From the NCBI GenBank assembly GCA_900546295.1, contig URCK01000013.1, forward strand, positions 1 to 28,981: DNA of 28,981 nucleotides, read 5' to 3'. Shown here piece by piece: positions 19,686-28,705 of the stretch. The notes under the pieces are model-generated. The model was not told the DNA's origin and made no database searches. It saw nothing but the letters and a program-made list of their open reading frames with translations. Positions within the stretch are counted from its first letter, which is position 1. Every line of letters begins with the position of its first letter. The stretch is from an uncultured Eubacteriales bacterium. Lineage in GTDB: Bacteria > Bacillota > Clostridia > Oscillospirales > Oscillospiraceae. The position numbers and the translations under genes were made by a program.

Positions 19686-21410
19686 TCAGGCGAGGGTCTT
19701 GACCCAGGCGGCGTACTTTTCAAGGTTTGCGTCGCGCTCGCGCGCGTCCGCACCCTTGGTGAGCACATAGACCTTGATCTTCGGCTCTGTGCCGCTCGGG
19801 CGTACGACGATGTGCGTGCCGTCGGCGAGCTCAAAGCGCAGAACGTTCGAGCCTGCGAGCGCGATCTTCGATACCTCGCCGCTCGCGGCGTCGCGCGCGG
19901 TGCCGTCTGCGTAATCCTTATATACGGCGACCGGAACGCCCGCGATCTCGCGCGGCGGCGTTTCACGCAGCGTTTTCATAAGGTTTGCCATCTTTTCCAC
20001 GCCGTCGAGGCCCGGCATGACAAGATTGAAGGTCTTTTCGCCGAAGAAGCCGTACTTCTTGAAGAGCGCTTCGAGCGCGTCGAAGAGCGTCATGCCCTGC
20101 GCGTAGTACCACGCGGCCATCTCCGTGAGGAGAAGCGAGGCGGTGACGGCGTCCTTGTCGCGCACATAATGGCCGAGCATGTAGCCGTAGCTCTCCTCAT
20201 AGGAGAAAATGACGGTGTTCTTGCCCGCGCTTTCGAGTTCGTTCATCTTCTCGGCCATGAACTTAAAGCCCGTGAAGGTATCGTAGCAGGCAAGGCCGTT
20301 CGCCTCCGCCACGGCGCGCGCCATTTCGGTCGTCACGATGGTCTTGAGCGCGGCGGCGTTTTTCGGCAGCTTGCCCGCGCGCTTCATCGCGCCGATGAGA
20401 TAGTCGAGCAGCAGAACGCCCGTCTGGTTGCCGGTGACAGGCTCAAATTCACCCTGACGGTTGCGCACCATGATGCCCACGCGGTCGCTGTCGGGGTCGG
20501 TGCCGAGGATGAAGTCGACGTCGTTCTTCCTGGCAAGGTCGATGGCGAGATAAAAGCCTTCGGGATTCTCCGGGTTCGGGGAGACGACCGTGGGGAAGTT
20601 GCCGTCGATGACCATCTGCTCGGGCACGCAGAGAAGGTGCTTGATGCCGAGCTTTGTAAGCGCCTCGGGTACGAGCTTGTAGCCGCAGCCGTGGAAGGGC
20701 GTGTAGACGAGCTTAAAGTCATCAGCGACCTTTTTGACGGTCTCATAGTCGTTGACCATGCTCATGACGTTTGCCATGAAGCGTTCGTCGCAGTCTGCGC
20801 CGAGCATCGTGATGAGACCCTTCTGCATGGCCTCGTCAAAATCCATGGACGTAACGCCCGTGAAAATGTCGATCGTCTCAAGCTCTCTTGCGATGGCGGC
20901 GGCGTGCTGGGGCGGCAGCTGCGCGCCGTCCGACCAGTAGACCTTGTAGCCGTTATATTCCTTGGGGTTGTGCGAGGCGGTGACGTTGATGCCCGCGGTG
21001 CAGCCATATTCGCGCACGGCGAAGGAAAGCTCGGGCGTGGGGCGCAGCGACTCAAAGAGCCTGACGGCGATGCCGTTGCCCGCCATGACGCAGGCCGCCT
21101 CGCGCGCGAATTCCATCGAATGGTTGCGGCAGTCCATGCAGATGGCGACGCCCTTTTTCATGGCATCCGCACCCTCGGCGCGGATCACGTTGGCAAAGCC
21201 CTGCGTCGCCCAGCGGATGACGTGGCGGTTCATGTTGTGAAGCCCAACATACATCGTGCCGCGCAGACCCGCCGTGCCGAATTCAAGCGGGCCGTAGAAG
21301 CGGTTTTCGATCTCTTTTTCGTCGTTTGCGATGGCCTTGAGTTCGGCGCGTTCTTCCTCGCTCAGCGCGGGTGAGGCGAGCCACTTTTCATATTCCTGAC
21401 GGTAATTCAT
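19686..21410 (-). CDS. Phosphoglucomutase/phosphomannomutase (alpha-D-phosphohexomutase)
   Basis: A 574-residue four-domain phosphohexomutase that interconverts sugar 1- and 6-phosphates through a phosphoserine. Landmarks are G-T-A-G-L-R-G near 45-51, the active-site T-A-S-H-N-P with Ser146, the metal loop D-P-D-S-D-R near 300, the sugar-specificity stretch E-E-S-Y-G-Y-M-L near 400, and the phosphate-binding R-P-S-G-T-E-P-K near the C-terminus. The length fits Firmicutes PgcA-type phosphoglucomutases; glucose versus mannose preference cannot be settled here. AGGAGG sits 7 nt before the ATG, and the start overlaps the preceding DUF2007 stop as ATGA. Confidence 0.93.
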   Translation of the reverse strand: MNYRQEYEKWLASPALSEEERAELKAIANDEKEIENRFYGPLEFGTAGLRGTMYVGLHNMNRHVIRWATQGFANVIRAEGADAMKKGVAICMDCRNHSMEFAREAACVMAGNGIAVRLFESLRPTPELSFAVREYGCTAGINVTASHNPKEYNGYKVYWSDGAQLPPQHAAAIARELETIDIFTGVTSMDFDEAMQKGLITMLGADCDERFMANVMSMVNDYETVKKVADDFKLVYTPFHGCGYKLVPEALTKLGIKHLLCVPEQMVIDGNFPTVVSPNPENPEGFYLAIDLARKNDVDFILGTDPDSDRVGIMVRNRQGEFEPVTGNQTGVLLLDYLIGAMKRAGKLPKNAAALKTIVTTEMARAVAEANGLACYDTFTGFKFMAEKMNELESAGKNTVIFSYEESYGYMLGHYVRDKDAVTASLLLTEMAAWYYAQGMTLFDALEALFKKYGFFGEKTFNLVMPGLDGVEKMANLMKTLRETPPREIAGVPVAVYKDYADGTARDAASGEVSKIALAGSNVLRFELADGTHIVVRPSGTEPKIKVYVLTKGADARERDANLEKYAAWVKTLA

Positions 21411-21736
21411 TGCTTATCCTCCTGTTCCGGAATTTCGTCGATGGGACGGATCAGATTTTTTGCATCCTCAAGCATGGACGCGGGAACGTACAGCTCCGTG
21501 CCGTGCCCGGGCGTGCCGAGCACCACCTTGCCGAAGGCACCGTCGCCCTCGTATCTGCGCAGCACGGGGATATCGTAGGCGCGCAGCATGGAGCAGAGCA
21601 TGTCTGCCTCCGCGTTCGTGTCCATCACGAGCGTTAAGAACGCGGGCTGCTCGTTCGTGCCGTCGGCATTCTTGGGCCAGCGCTCGGAAAGGTCGTGTTC
21701 TGCCTTGCCCCAGGTGAGCTTTACTTCGTCTGACAT
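21407..21736 (-). CDS. DUF2007-like putative signal-transducing protein
   Basis: A 109-residue protein with a DUF2007 pattern in its middle: N-A-E-A-D-M-L-C-S-M-L-R-A-Y-D-I-P-V-L then G-T-E-L-Y-V-P-A-S-M-L-E-D-A. This corresponds to a small alpha/beta fold sometimes described as related to PII proteins. The molecular role is unknown. ATG 21736 is preferred because GGAGG lies 8 nt upstream; an in-frame ATG at 21769 abuts the rlmH stop and has no ribosome site. It is coupled by ATGA to the phosphohexomutase and lies in the walJ-rlmH operon. Confidence 0.75.
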   Translation of the reverse strand: MSDEVKLTWGKAEHDLSERWPKNADGTNEQPAFLTLVMDTNAEADMLCSMLRAYDIPVLRRYEGDGAFGKVVLGTPGHGTELYVPASMLEDAKNLIRPIDEIPEQEDKQ

Positions 21737-21768
21737 GGGCGGTTCCTCCTTTTTGCAGGTGCGTTTCA

Positions 21769-22251
21769 TTATTTGTGGTATTTCGTCCCCGCCTCGATCT
21801 GATAGGCGCGGTAAACCTGCTCGAGCAGCATCACGCGCGCCAGATGGTGCGGGAAGGTCATCGGCGACATTGAAAGGCGCAGGTCGGCCTTTTTCTTAAG
21901 ATCCTCGTCAAGGCCGAAGCTTGAGCCGATCAAAAATGTCAGCTGCGAGGCGCCGCGCGCGGCAAGCTGCTGCATCTTTTTACTCAGCGCCACGCTGCTC
22001 ATCTCCTGCCCTTCGATGCACATGGCGATGAGCGCGCCGCCCTTTGGCAGCTTCTGCTCGACCATCGCGGCCTCTTTTTTGAGGGCCTGACGGATCTCCG
22101 CCTCGCTCGGCTCGTCGCCGAGGCGCTGTTCGGGAAGCTCCAAAAGCTCCAGCTTACAATAGCGCGAGAGGCGTTTTTCGTATTCCTTCACGGCCTGCTC
22201 GTAGAAGGCCTCCTTCAGTTTTCCGACGCAAAGGACGGTGATCTTCTGCAT
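21769..22251 (-). CDS. rlmH: 23S rRNA pseudouridine1915 N3-methyltransferase RlmH
   Basis: A 160-residue SPOUT-class methyltransferase that modifies pseudouridine 1915 in helix 69 of 23S rRNA on assembled ribosomes. It is recognisable from the start (M-Q-K-I-T-V-L-C-V-G-K-L-K-E), the I-G-S-S-F-G-L-D knot segment near 108-115, and the C-terminus L-E-Q-V-Y-R-A-Y-Q-I-E-A-G-T-K-Y-H-K, which forms the SAM and catalytic site. The length is normal. GAGGT precedes the ATG. Its first 37 nt overlap the end of walJ, the same neighbour as in Bacillus. Confidence 0.95.
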   Translation of the reverse strand: MQKITVLCVGKLKEAFYEQAVKEYEKRLSRYCKLELLELPEQRLGDEPSEAEIRQALKKEAAMVEQKLPKGGALIAMCIEGQEMSSVALSKKMQQLAARGASQLTFLIGSSFGLDEDLKKKADLRLSMSPMTFPHHLARVMLLEQVYRAYQIEAGTKYHK

Positions 22252-23006
22252 ATATGTACCTCACTGATGGTGTCGCGCGGCGCGGCGGCGAGCCGGACGC
22301 TCAGCCCCCTTGCCTGCAAGGCCCGTCCCACGGCGTATTCCGCGAGACTTGGCGTGTTGTTCTCGCCGCTCAGGTGCGCGAGCAGAATGTCGCTCGTGCC
22401 GGCGCGGACACATTCGACGGCAAACTCCGCTGCCGCCTCGTTGGACAGGTGCCCGTATTCGCCGAGGATGCGCCGCTTGAGCGGATAGGGGTAGGGACCG
22501 GTCGTGAGCATTTCAACGTCGTGGTTGGCTTCAAGCAGCAGCGTGTCCGCGCCGAGGGCGAGGTCGTGCGCTTCATCGGTGATGTAGCCGGTGTCGGTCA
22601 GCACGGCGAGCGAGCCGTCGCCGCTTTCGATGCGGTAGCCCACGCTCTCGCGCGCATCGTGCGAGGTGCGGAAGGGCAGCGCGCGCAGCGAGCCGACGGT
22701 GAGCGCATCGCCAGGGGTGAAGGCGTGCACGCGCTCTGCGGGATAGTCGAGCGCGGCAGCCGTGCCCCGGCTCGCGTAGAGCGGCACGGCGCACTTCTTT
22801 TGCAGCGTGCCGAGGGCGCGCACATGGTCGATGTGCTCGTGCGTGATGAGGATCGCGTCAATGTCCTCCAGCGTAAGGTCGAGCGCGGCGAGTGACTGCG
22901 TGATGCGGCGGCAGGAAATGCCGGCGTCGATCAGAATATGGGTATCTTCGTGGCAGACGAGCGCGGCGTTGCCCGCGCTCGAGCTGGCGATGGTGTAAAA
23001 TTCCAT
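22215..23006 (-). CDS. walJ: MBL-fold metallohydrolase, WalJ/YycJ type
   Basis: A 263-residue metallo-beta-lactamase fold protein. The metal motif T-H-E-H-I-D-H (His56, His58, Asp60, His61) is complete. The conserved T-S-H-D-A near 113-117, L-T-D-T-G near 135-139, E-A-N-H-D near 158-162 and H-L-S-x-E-N-N-T-P near 210-218 match the WalJ/YycJ family. These are probably nucleases linked to cell-wall or DNA-repair phenotypes in Firmicutes; the biochemical substrate here is inferred. It is the first gene of the five-gene minus-strand operon, with GAAGGAA about 7 nt before the ATG and a near-consensus promoter. The stop lies inside rlmH. Confidence 0.9.
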   Translation of the reverse strand: MEFYTIASSSAGNAALVCHEDTHILIDAGISCRRITQSLAALDLTLEDIDAILITHEHIDHVRALGTLQKKCAVPLYASRGTAAALDYPAERVHAFTPGDALTVGSLRALPFRTSHDARESVGYRIESGDGSLAVLTDTGYITDEAHDLALGADTLLLEANHDVEMLTTGPYPYPLKRRILGEYGHLSNEAAAEFAVECVRAGTSDILLAHLSGENNTPSLAEYAVGRALQARGLSVRLAAAPRDTISEVHICRRSPSFASEN

Positions 23007-23036
23007 GGGTCATTTCCTTCATTTCAATTCATTGGA

Positions 23037-23065
23037 ATCATATCACAGGCGCGCACAATAGTCAA
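23037..23065 (-). promoter_or_regulatory. Promoter of the walJ-rlmH-DUF2007-phosphohexomutase operon
   Basis: On the minus strand, TTGACT (23060-23065) and TATGAT (23037-23042) have a 17-bp spacer, about 30 bp upstream of walJ. The -35 directly adjoins the T-tract of the preceding terminator. Confidence 0.8.
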
Positions 23066-23092
23066 AAAGAAAAAGCCCTCTCTTGAGAGGGC
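23066..23092 (-). terminator. Terminator of the DUF4830 gene
   Basis: GCCCTCTC pairs with GAGAGGGC (23075-23092). On the minus strand it is followed by TTTTTCTTTTT. Confidence 0.85.
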
Positions 23093-23113
23093 GCGAGGGA
23101 AGAAAAAACGCGC

Positions 23114-23575
23114 TCAGGACGCGGGGAAGGCGAGGCCCGCCATGAAGCCGTTCTCGCCGGTGCAGACGATATCGCCCGCGGCGACGACGCCTTCGCAGAC
23201 GTAGAGATCGAGCTGGCAGGACTGCGGGCAGGCAGGATGATTCGTCACGACATAGGTGTAGCGCGAGAGCGTTTTCCCACATTGGCGCGTGAGGTCAAAG
23301 CCCTGCTCGAGCTGGAGCGTGTTGTAGCTCAAATACGGCTCTTCGAGCGTTTCGCCAAGCGTGATGCTCAGCGTCTCGATGGGCTGGTCGTTGACGGCCC
23401 AGCCGAGGGAGGCGAGGTAGGTGAGGCGCTGCTCGTTCGTTTCGGCGGGGATGGCGGGCGCTTCGGCGCCTTTTCGGCACGCGCGCGGCAGCGCGATGAG
23501 CGCGAGCGCAAGGCAGGCGACGGCGGCGAGCGCGAAGGCGCGGCGGCGGGAGAACTTTGCGGTGATGATGAACAC
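23114..23575 (-). CDS. DUF4830 domain protein with N-terminal membrane anchor
   Basis: A 153-residue protein. Residues about 12-31 form a hydrophobic signal anchor preceded by Arg-rich residues, so the rest is probably extracytoplasmic. The remainder matches the DUF4830 pattern: R-L-T-Y-L-A-S-L-G-W-A-V, then P-I-E-T-L-S-I-T-L and Y-N-T-L-Q-L-E-Q-G-F-D-L, ending in the family-typical G-x-V-A-A-G-D-I-V-C region. Three cysteines in C-P-Q-S-C-x6-C could form a disulfide. Function is unknown. The start is GTG with a modest AAAGGG ribosome site 11 nt upstream. It is divergent from the pseudouridine synthase and monocistronic. Confidence 0.8.
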   Translation of the reverse strand: MFIITAKFSRRRAFALAAVACLALALIALPRACRKGAEAPAIPAETNEQRLTYLASLGWAVNDQPIETLSITLGETLEEPYLSYNTLQLEQGFDLTRQCGKTLSRYTYVVTNHPACPQSCQLDLYVCEGVVAAGDIVCTGENGFMAGLAFPAS

Positions 23576-23666
23576 GCGAGATCACACCCTTTCTCTCAAA
23601 AGCTATTCCACCGGCGGCAAAAGTATGCTAAACTGGATGGAAGCTACAGGAAAGGCGGAAATCAGC

Positions 23667-24386
23667 ATGGCAGAGCAGAGACTCGACAAGATCATCGCCT
23701 CGACGGGGCGCTTTTCGCGCCGCGAGGTCAAGACCCTTGTGCGCGAGGGGCGCGTGCTCGTCGACGGGCGCATCGCCGCGAGCGCGGAGGAAAAATGCGA
23801 CCCCGAGCGCGCGCACATCCGCGTGAACGGCGAAGAGATCGGATACCGTGAGCACACCTATGTGATGCTCCACAAGCCCGCGGGCGTGCTGTCGGCGACC
23901 GAGGACGGAAGGGGCGAGACCGTGCTCGACCTGCTCGCGCCGGAGTACCGGAAAATCGGCCTTTTCCCTGTGGGGCGCCTCGATAAGGACACGGAGGGTT
24001 TGCTGCTGCTCACCGATGACGGCGCGCTCGCCCACGACCTGCTCGCACCGAAAAAGCACGTCGACAAGGTCTATTTCGCCCGCACCGAGGGAACGCTCGG
24101 CGAGGAGGACTGCGCGGCCTTTGCCGCGGGCATCACGCTCGGCGACGGGCTTTCCTGCCTGCCGGCAAAGCTTGAGCTCTTAAATGTCGGCGCGCAGAGC
24201 GAGGTGCTCGTCACCGTCTGCGAGGGGAAGTTCCATCAGGTCAAACGGATGCTCGCTTCGCGGGGAACGCCGGTCATCTACCTCAAGCGCCTTTCCATGG
24301 GGCCTCTTACGCTGGATGAGGGGCTGAAAGCGGGCGAATACCGCCTGCTCACGGCGCAGGAAATCGAACGGCTGCGCGCTCGATAG
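23667..24386 (+). CDS. rsuA: RsuA-family 16S rRNA pseudouridine synthase
   Basis: A 239-residue enzyme with an N-terminal S4 RNA-binding domain (about 1-58, R-L-D-K-I-I-A-S-T-G-R-F-S-R-R-E) and an RsuA-type catalytic domain. The catalytic Asp106 is in G-R-L-D-K-D-T-E-G, and E-G-K-F-H-Q-V-K-R-M-L near 193-203 is a family mark. The likely target is U516 of 16S rRNA, but related enzymes act on 23S rRNA, so the site is inferred. ATG 23667 is chosen by AAGGCGG 8 nt upstream and by the family's usual N-terminus; the frame is open earlier. A weak promoter (TTCCAC 23606, TG-C-TAAACT 23629) lies upstream. Confidence 0.87.
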   Translation: MAEQRLDKIIASTGRFSRREVKTLVREGRVLVDGRIAASAEEKCDPERAHIRVNGEEIGYREHTYVMLHKPAGVLSATEDGRGETVLDLLAPEYRKIGLFPVGRLDKDTEGLLLLTDDGALAHDLLAPKKHVDKVYFARTEGTLGEEDCAAFAAGITLGDGLSCLPAKLELLNVGAQSEVLVTVCEGKFHQVKRMLASRGTPVIYLKRLSMGPLTLDEGLKAGEYRLLTAQEIERLRAR

Positions 24387-24491
24387 GCAATTTGCCCAAG
24401 GGAAAAAAGAAATGTTAAGTCGAAGATAAAATATACCTTTACGAAATGTCCAAAAAAAGAAATTTTTTTTGTGAAAAAAAGAAAAAAGACC

Positions 24492-24520
24492 TTGCAAAAA
24501 CGAAATAGAACCAGTATAAT
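24492..24520 (+). promoter_or_regulatory. Promoter of the CdaR-like regulator gene
   Basis: TTGCAA (24492-24497) and TATAAT (24515-24520) with a 17-bp spacer. The upstream 80 bp are very A-rich, like an UP element. The leader of about 50 nt ends in TTAAGGAGGCA. Confidence 0.85.
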
Positions 24521-24576
24521 GTTTCCATCCAGTTGACGAAATGCACAAACTTCCATTTTCTTAAGGAGGCACGAAC

Positions 24577-25671
24577 ATGTCCGGTAGGATCTTTCAGAAC
24601 ATCGTGTTGCAATTTAAAGAAACGACCGATACGGTTATTGGCGTGATCGACTCGGAGGGGACGGTCATCGCCTGCACCGACCTGCCGGAGATCGGACAGC
24701 GCTGGCCGCATCTGGTGCAGCCCATCAATGCTTCCGAGGGCGACAGCGTCGCGCTTGAGGGCAAGACCTTCAAGGCGCTCGAGGGCTGGGGCGGGCAGTT
24801 TGACTTTGCCGCCTTCACCTGCGGCGAGGACGCGCTCAGCGCTACCGTCTGCCGCATGGCGACCGTCGCGCTCAACACCGCCAAGAGCTATTACGAGGAA
24901 AAGCACGACAAGACCTCGTTTGTCAAGAGCATCCTCTCCGACAATATCCTGCTGAGCGATATCTATGTGCGCGCCAAGGAGCTGCACGTGGAGGCCGAGC
25001 TCAACCGCGGCGTGTTCGTTGTCCGCCGCGCGGATGAAAAGGGCGAGGCCATTTCGGTCGAGGCCATTCAGAATATCTTCCCCGACCGCCAGACCAGCTT
25101 TGTCCTCTCCATGGGAGAGGACGATGTGGTGCTCGTGCAGCAGCTCGGCGACAATGTTGAGATGTGTGACCTTGAAAAGACCGCCGCGCTCATCGAAGAA
25201 ACGCTGCGCGTGAACGGCGAGAGCACCGTGATCGTGGGCATCGGCACGGTGACGACGCATCTGCGCGACCTTGCCAAGGCCTATAAGGAAGCGCAGATGG
25301 CCATCGAGGTCGGCAAGGTCTTCGACACGGAGAAGTACGTCATCAGCTACGAGAATCTCGGCATCGGCCGCCTCATCTACCAGCTGCCGACGACGCTGTG
25401 CGAGATGTTCCTGCAGGAGGTCTTCAAGAAGAACCCCATCGACGCGCTCGACAAGGAGACGCTCTTTACGATCAACAAGTTTTTCGAGAACAACCTTATC
25501 CTCTCGGAAACGGCGCGCAAGCTGTTCGTGCACAGAAATACGCTTGTCTACCGCCTCGAGAAGATCAAGAAGCTCACGGGGCTCGACCTGCGCGAGTTCG
25601 ACGACGCCATCACCTTCAAGGTCGCGCTCATGGTCAAAAAGTACCTCGCCTCCCGCGGGATCGAGGCGTAA
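24577..25671 (+). CDS. CdaR/PucR-type transcriptional regulator
   Basis: A 364-residue regulator. The N-terminal third (about 1-110) is a sensory-like region (T-V-I-G-V-I-D-S-E-G-T-V-I-A-C). A GGDEF-related CdaR middle part occupies about 130-285. A C-terminal PucR HTH lies at about 305-360 (N-L-I-L-S-E-T-A-R-K-L-F-V-H-R-N-T-L-V-Y-R), ending in A-I-T-F-K-V-A-L. The ligand is unknown; homologues respond to small metabolites. AAGGAGG lies 9 nt upstream of the ATG. It has a strong promoter and its own terminator, and lies just upstream of ftsEX in the same orientation, which may be functionally meaningful or only positional. Confidence 0.85.
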   Translation: MSGRIFQNIVLQFKETTDTVIGVIDSEGTVIACTDLPEIGQRWPHLVQPINASEGDSVALEGKTFKALEGWGGQFDFAAFTCGEDALSATVCRMATVALNTAKSYYEEKHDKTSFVKSILSDNILLSDIYVRAKELHVEAELNRGVFVVRRADEKGEAISVEAIQNIFPDRQTSFVLSMGEDDVVLVQQLGDNVEMCDLEKTAALIEETLRVNGESTVIVGIGTVTTHLRDLAKAYKEAQMAIEVGKVFDTEKYVISYENLGIGRLIYQLPTTLCEMFLQEVFKKNPIDALDKETLFTINKFFENNLILSETARKLFVHRNTLVYRLEKIKKLTGLDLREFDDAITFKVALMVKKYLASRGIEA

Positions 25672-25689
25672 AGCAAAAGACTTTTCACA

Positions 25690-25720
25690 GGGGCTGTCCG
25701 CCGGACGGCCCTTGTTTTTT
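25690..25720 (+). terminator. Terminator after the CdaR-like gene
   Basis: GGGCTGTCC pairs with GGACGGCCC (one U-G) around GCC, followed by TTGTTTTTTT. Confidence 0.85.
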
Positions 25721-25764
25721 TGCGCGGATGGGGCAAAAAAGTCGAGAGTTTACATAATTATCTG

Positions 25765-25793
25765 TTGCCATCCGGTCCTTGCCGCGCTATAAT
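25765..25793 (+). promoter_or_regulatory. Promoter of the ftsE-ftsX-M23 operon
   Basis: TTGCCA (25765-25770) and TATAAT (25788-25793) with a 17-bp spacer, about 55 bp before ftsE. Confidence 0.8.
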
Positions 25794-25848
25794 AAAATAA
25801 GAAATATGCGGGATCGGGTCCGAGCCTGCCGAAAATGAGGGACGAAGC

Positions 25849-26532
<684 letters not shown>

Positions 26533-26536
26533 GGCT

Positions 26537-27427
26537 ATGCGCAAACACGATTTTACTTACTTTTTCGGCGAAGGCGTGCGCAACATGTTTTCGCACGGCT
26601 TCATGTCGTTCGCGGCGGTGGGCATCACGGTAGCCTGCCTTGTGGTCATGGGTACGTTTTCACTCGTGGCTTACAACGCGCAGGTCCAGCTCCGGCAGCT
26701 TGAGAGCGAGTACGAGATCCTCGCCTTTGTAGATGAAAACTGCGATGAGGCGCAGACCGCAGCCGTCGGCCGCGCCATCGAGCAGCGCGAGAACGTCAAG
26801 GACTGCGTCTTTATCAGCAAGGAGGAGGCGATCGAATCCTTCGAAGAAAAGTATGAAGGCGACGAGCTCTTCCAGAACCTTGACCCCGAGATCCTGCGCG
26901 ACCGTTACGCTGTATTCGTCTACGACTTAAACGACGCCGGGGAGACCGCGCAGGACCTGCTCGACAATGTGCCGGGCGTTGCCAAGGTCCGCGTGGACGA
27001 GGACATCGCCGGCGGCTTCATCGCGCTGCGAAACGTTGCGGGCGTTGTGTGCATCGCGCTCATCACGATCTTGCTGCTTGTGTCGATCTTCATCATCTCC
27101 AACACCATCAAGCTCACGACCTTTGACCGCCGCGACGAGATCGCCATCATGAAGATGGTCGGCGCGACGAACGGCTTCATTCGCTGGCCCTTCGTGTACG
27201 AGGGCTTTATGATCGGTCTTCTCAGCGCGGTGCTGGGCTTCGGCTTCCAGTGGCTGCTCTACGAGTCGGTCGCCAAGAGCCTGATGATGTCCGACCGCTT
27301 GCAGCTTCTGACCATCGTGGACTTTACGACCATCTGGCAGCCCGTCGCCGCCATCTTTGCTGCCGCCGGTATCCTCATCGGCGTGGGCGGCAGCCTGACC
27401 GCTATTCGCAAGTTCCTGCACGTGTAA
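26537..27427 (+). CDS. ftsX: Cell-division ABC transporter permease FtsX
   Basis: A 296-residue permease with the FtsX layout: cytoplasmic N-terminus, first membrane helix about 24-46, a large extracellular domain about 48-165 (with the F-I-S-K-E-E-A-I-E-S-F motif), then three more helices (about 168-192, 216-243 and 265-290). The segment L-T-T-F-D-R-R-D-E-I-A-I-M-K-M-V-G-A-T is the strongly conserved coupling region that contacts FtsE. ATG 26537 follows GAGGT; an in-frame ATG at 26522 lies inside ftsE. The extracellular loop should bind the coiled coil of the hydrolase encoded next. Confidence 0.96.
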   Translation: MRKHDFTYFFGEGVRNMFSHGFMSFAAVGITVACLVVMGTFSLVAYNAQVQLRQLESEYEILAFVDENCDEAQTAAVGRAIEQRENVKDCVFISKEEAIESFEEKYEGDELFQNLDPEILRDRYAVFVYDLNDAGETAQDLLDNVPGVAKVRVDEDIAGGFIALRNVAGVVCIALITILLLVSIFIISNTIKLTTFDRRDEIAIMKMVGATNGFIRWPFVYEGFMIGLLSAVLGFGFQWLLYESVAKSLMMSDRLQLLTIVDFTTIWQPVAAIFAAAGILIGVGGSLTAIRKFLHV

Positions 27428-27437
27428 GGAGACGCAT

Positions 27438-28640
27438 ATGAAAAAAGGCATCTTACGCACGCTCCTCGTCCTCGCCGTCGTCTGCTCGCTGACGCTTTGC
27501 GATTTGGCGCCCTTTTCCATGGTGCAGGACGCCTCCGCCGTCACGCAGGCGGAGATCGACAAGCTCAAGGATGAGCTCAGCGGCATGAACTCGGAAAAAT
27601 CGCAGCTGCAAAAAGAGCTCAAGACCATCCAGAACAATAAAAATACCGCGCTCGCGCAGAAGGAGAATATCGACAAGCAGATCAACCTCATCCAGTCCGA
27701 GATCCGCAGCGTTGAGAAGCTCATCGCCGATTATGAATCGCTCATCGAGCAGACCGAGCAGGAGATCCGCGAGAACGAAGCGGAAGAGGCGCGCCAGTAT
27801 GAAAAATTCTGCGCCCGCGTGCGCGCGATGGAAGAGCGCGGAACGATCTCCTACTGGTCGGTGCTGTTCGACGCGGCAAGCTTTTCCGATCTCCTCAGCG
27901 CCATGGACTTCATCAGCGAGATCATGGACAGCGACCAGAAGGTGATCGACGATCTGCGGAGCTTACGCGAGCAGATCGAGCAGAAAAAGGCCGGGCTCGA
28001 GGCCTCGCTTGCCGAGCAGCAGAGCGCCAAGGAGACGCTCGTTGCCAAAAAGAGCGAGCTGAATACCCAGCGCGCGGCAGCGGAAAAGGTGCTTGCCGAA
28101 CTCAAGGCGAACGAAGCGCAGTACAAGCAGGTCCTTTCGGAAAAGGACGCCGCGATGGAGCGCCAGCAGGCTGAGATCGTGCGCCTTTCGCGCGAGCTTG
28201 CCGCGCAGAACGGCAACACCACCGTGACCTACGGCGGCTATATCTGGCCGTGCTCGAGCAAATACATCACCTCTCCCCTCGGCGCGCGCTACACGGGCAT
28301 CGCGGGTGCGTCGACGAACCACGCGGGCATCGACATTGGCCGTGTGGGCTATACCACGCAGGTCGTCGCCGCCAAGGCGGGCACGGTCATCATTTCGGCC
28401 TACAACAAGTACCGCGGCAACTACGTCGTCGTCAGCCACGGCAGCGGCAACACCACGACCTACCAGCACCTTTCCTCCCGCTCGGTCAGCGTGGGCACCT
28501 ATGTTGCACAGGGACAGGTCGTCGGCATCACCGGCACGACCGGCGTGAGCAGCGGCCCGCACCTGCATTTCGAGATCACCGAAAACGGCAAGATCATCAA
28601 TCCGCTCAACTACCTCACCGACTACATCAAGGGCTGGTAA
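27438..28640 (+). CDS. FtsEX-linked M23 (LytM) peptidoglycan hydrolase, PcsB/EnvC-like
   Basis: A 400-residue secreted protein. A signal peptide (1-34, cleavage expected after D-A-S-A) is followed by a long coiled coil (about 35-255) rich in Gln, Glu and Lys, then a LytM M23 domain (about 268-395). The zinc ligands are complete: His295 and Asp299 in H-A-G-I-D, and His375 and His377 in H-L-H-F-E. His344 is a likely catalytic residue. It should therefore be an active endopeptidase rather than a pure activator like EnvC. AAGGAG lies 7 nt before the ATG. Its position directly after ftsX supports control by FtsEX at the division site. Confidence 0.93.
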   Translation: MKKGILRTLLVLAVVCSLTLCDLAPFSMVQDASAVTQAEIDKLKDELSGMNSEKSQLQKELKTIQNNKNTALAQKENIDKQINLIQSEIRSVEKLIADYESLIEQTEQEIRENEAEEARQYEKFCARVRAMEERGTISYWSVLFDAASFSDLLSAMDFISEIMDSDQKVIDDLRSLREQIEQKKAGLEASLAEQQSAKETLVAKKSELNTQRAAAEKVLAELKANEAQYKQVLSEKDAAMERQQAEIVRLSRELAAQNGNTTVTYGGYIWPCSSKYITSPLGARYTGIAGASTNHAGIDIGRVGYTTQVVAAKAGTVIISAYNKYRGNYVVVSHGSGNTTTYQHLSSRSVSVGTYVAQGQVVGITGTTGVSSGPHLHFEITENGKIINPLNYLTDYIKGW

Positions 28641-28655
28641 ACGCATAAGCCGTCC

Positions 28656-28688
28656 GCTCCCCACCATATACTGGTGGGGAGCTTTTTT
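28656..28688 (+). terminator. Terminator of the ftsE-ftsX-M23 operon
   Basis: GCTCCCCACCA pairs perfectly with TGGTGGGGAGC around TATAC, followed by six T. Confidence 0.92.
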
Positions 28689-28705
28689 GCGGGGAGGGAG
28701 AGATC

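Noticed and set aside
18609..21374. Long plus-strand open frame (921 codons) opposite lysO and the phosphohexomutase
   Set aside because: It is the complement of two clear enzymes, with low-complexity Ala/Arg/Asp/His sequence; it is a codon-bias artefact.
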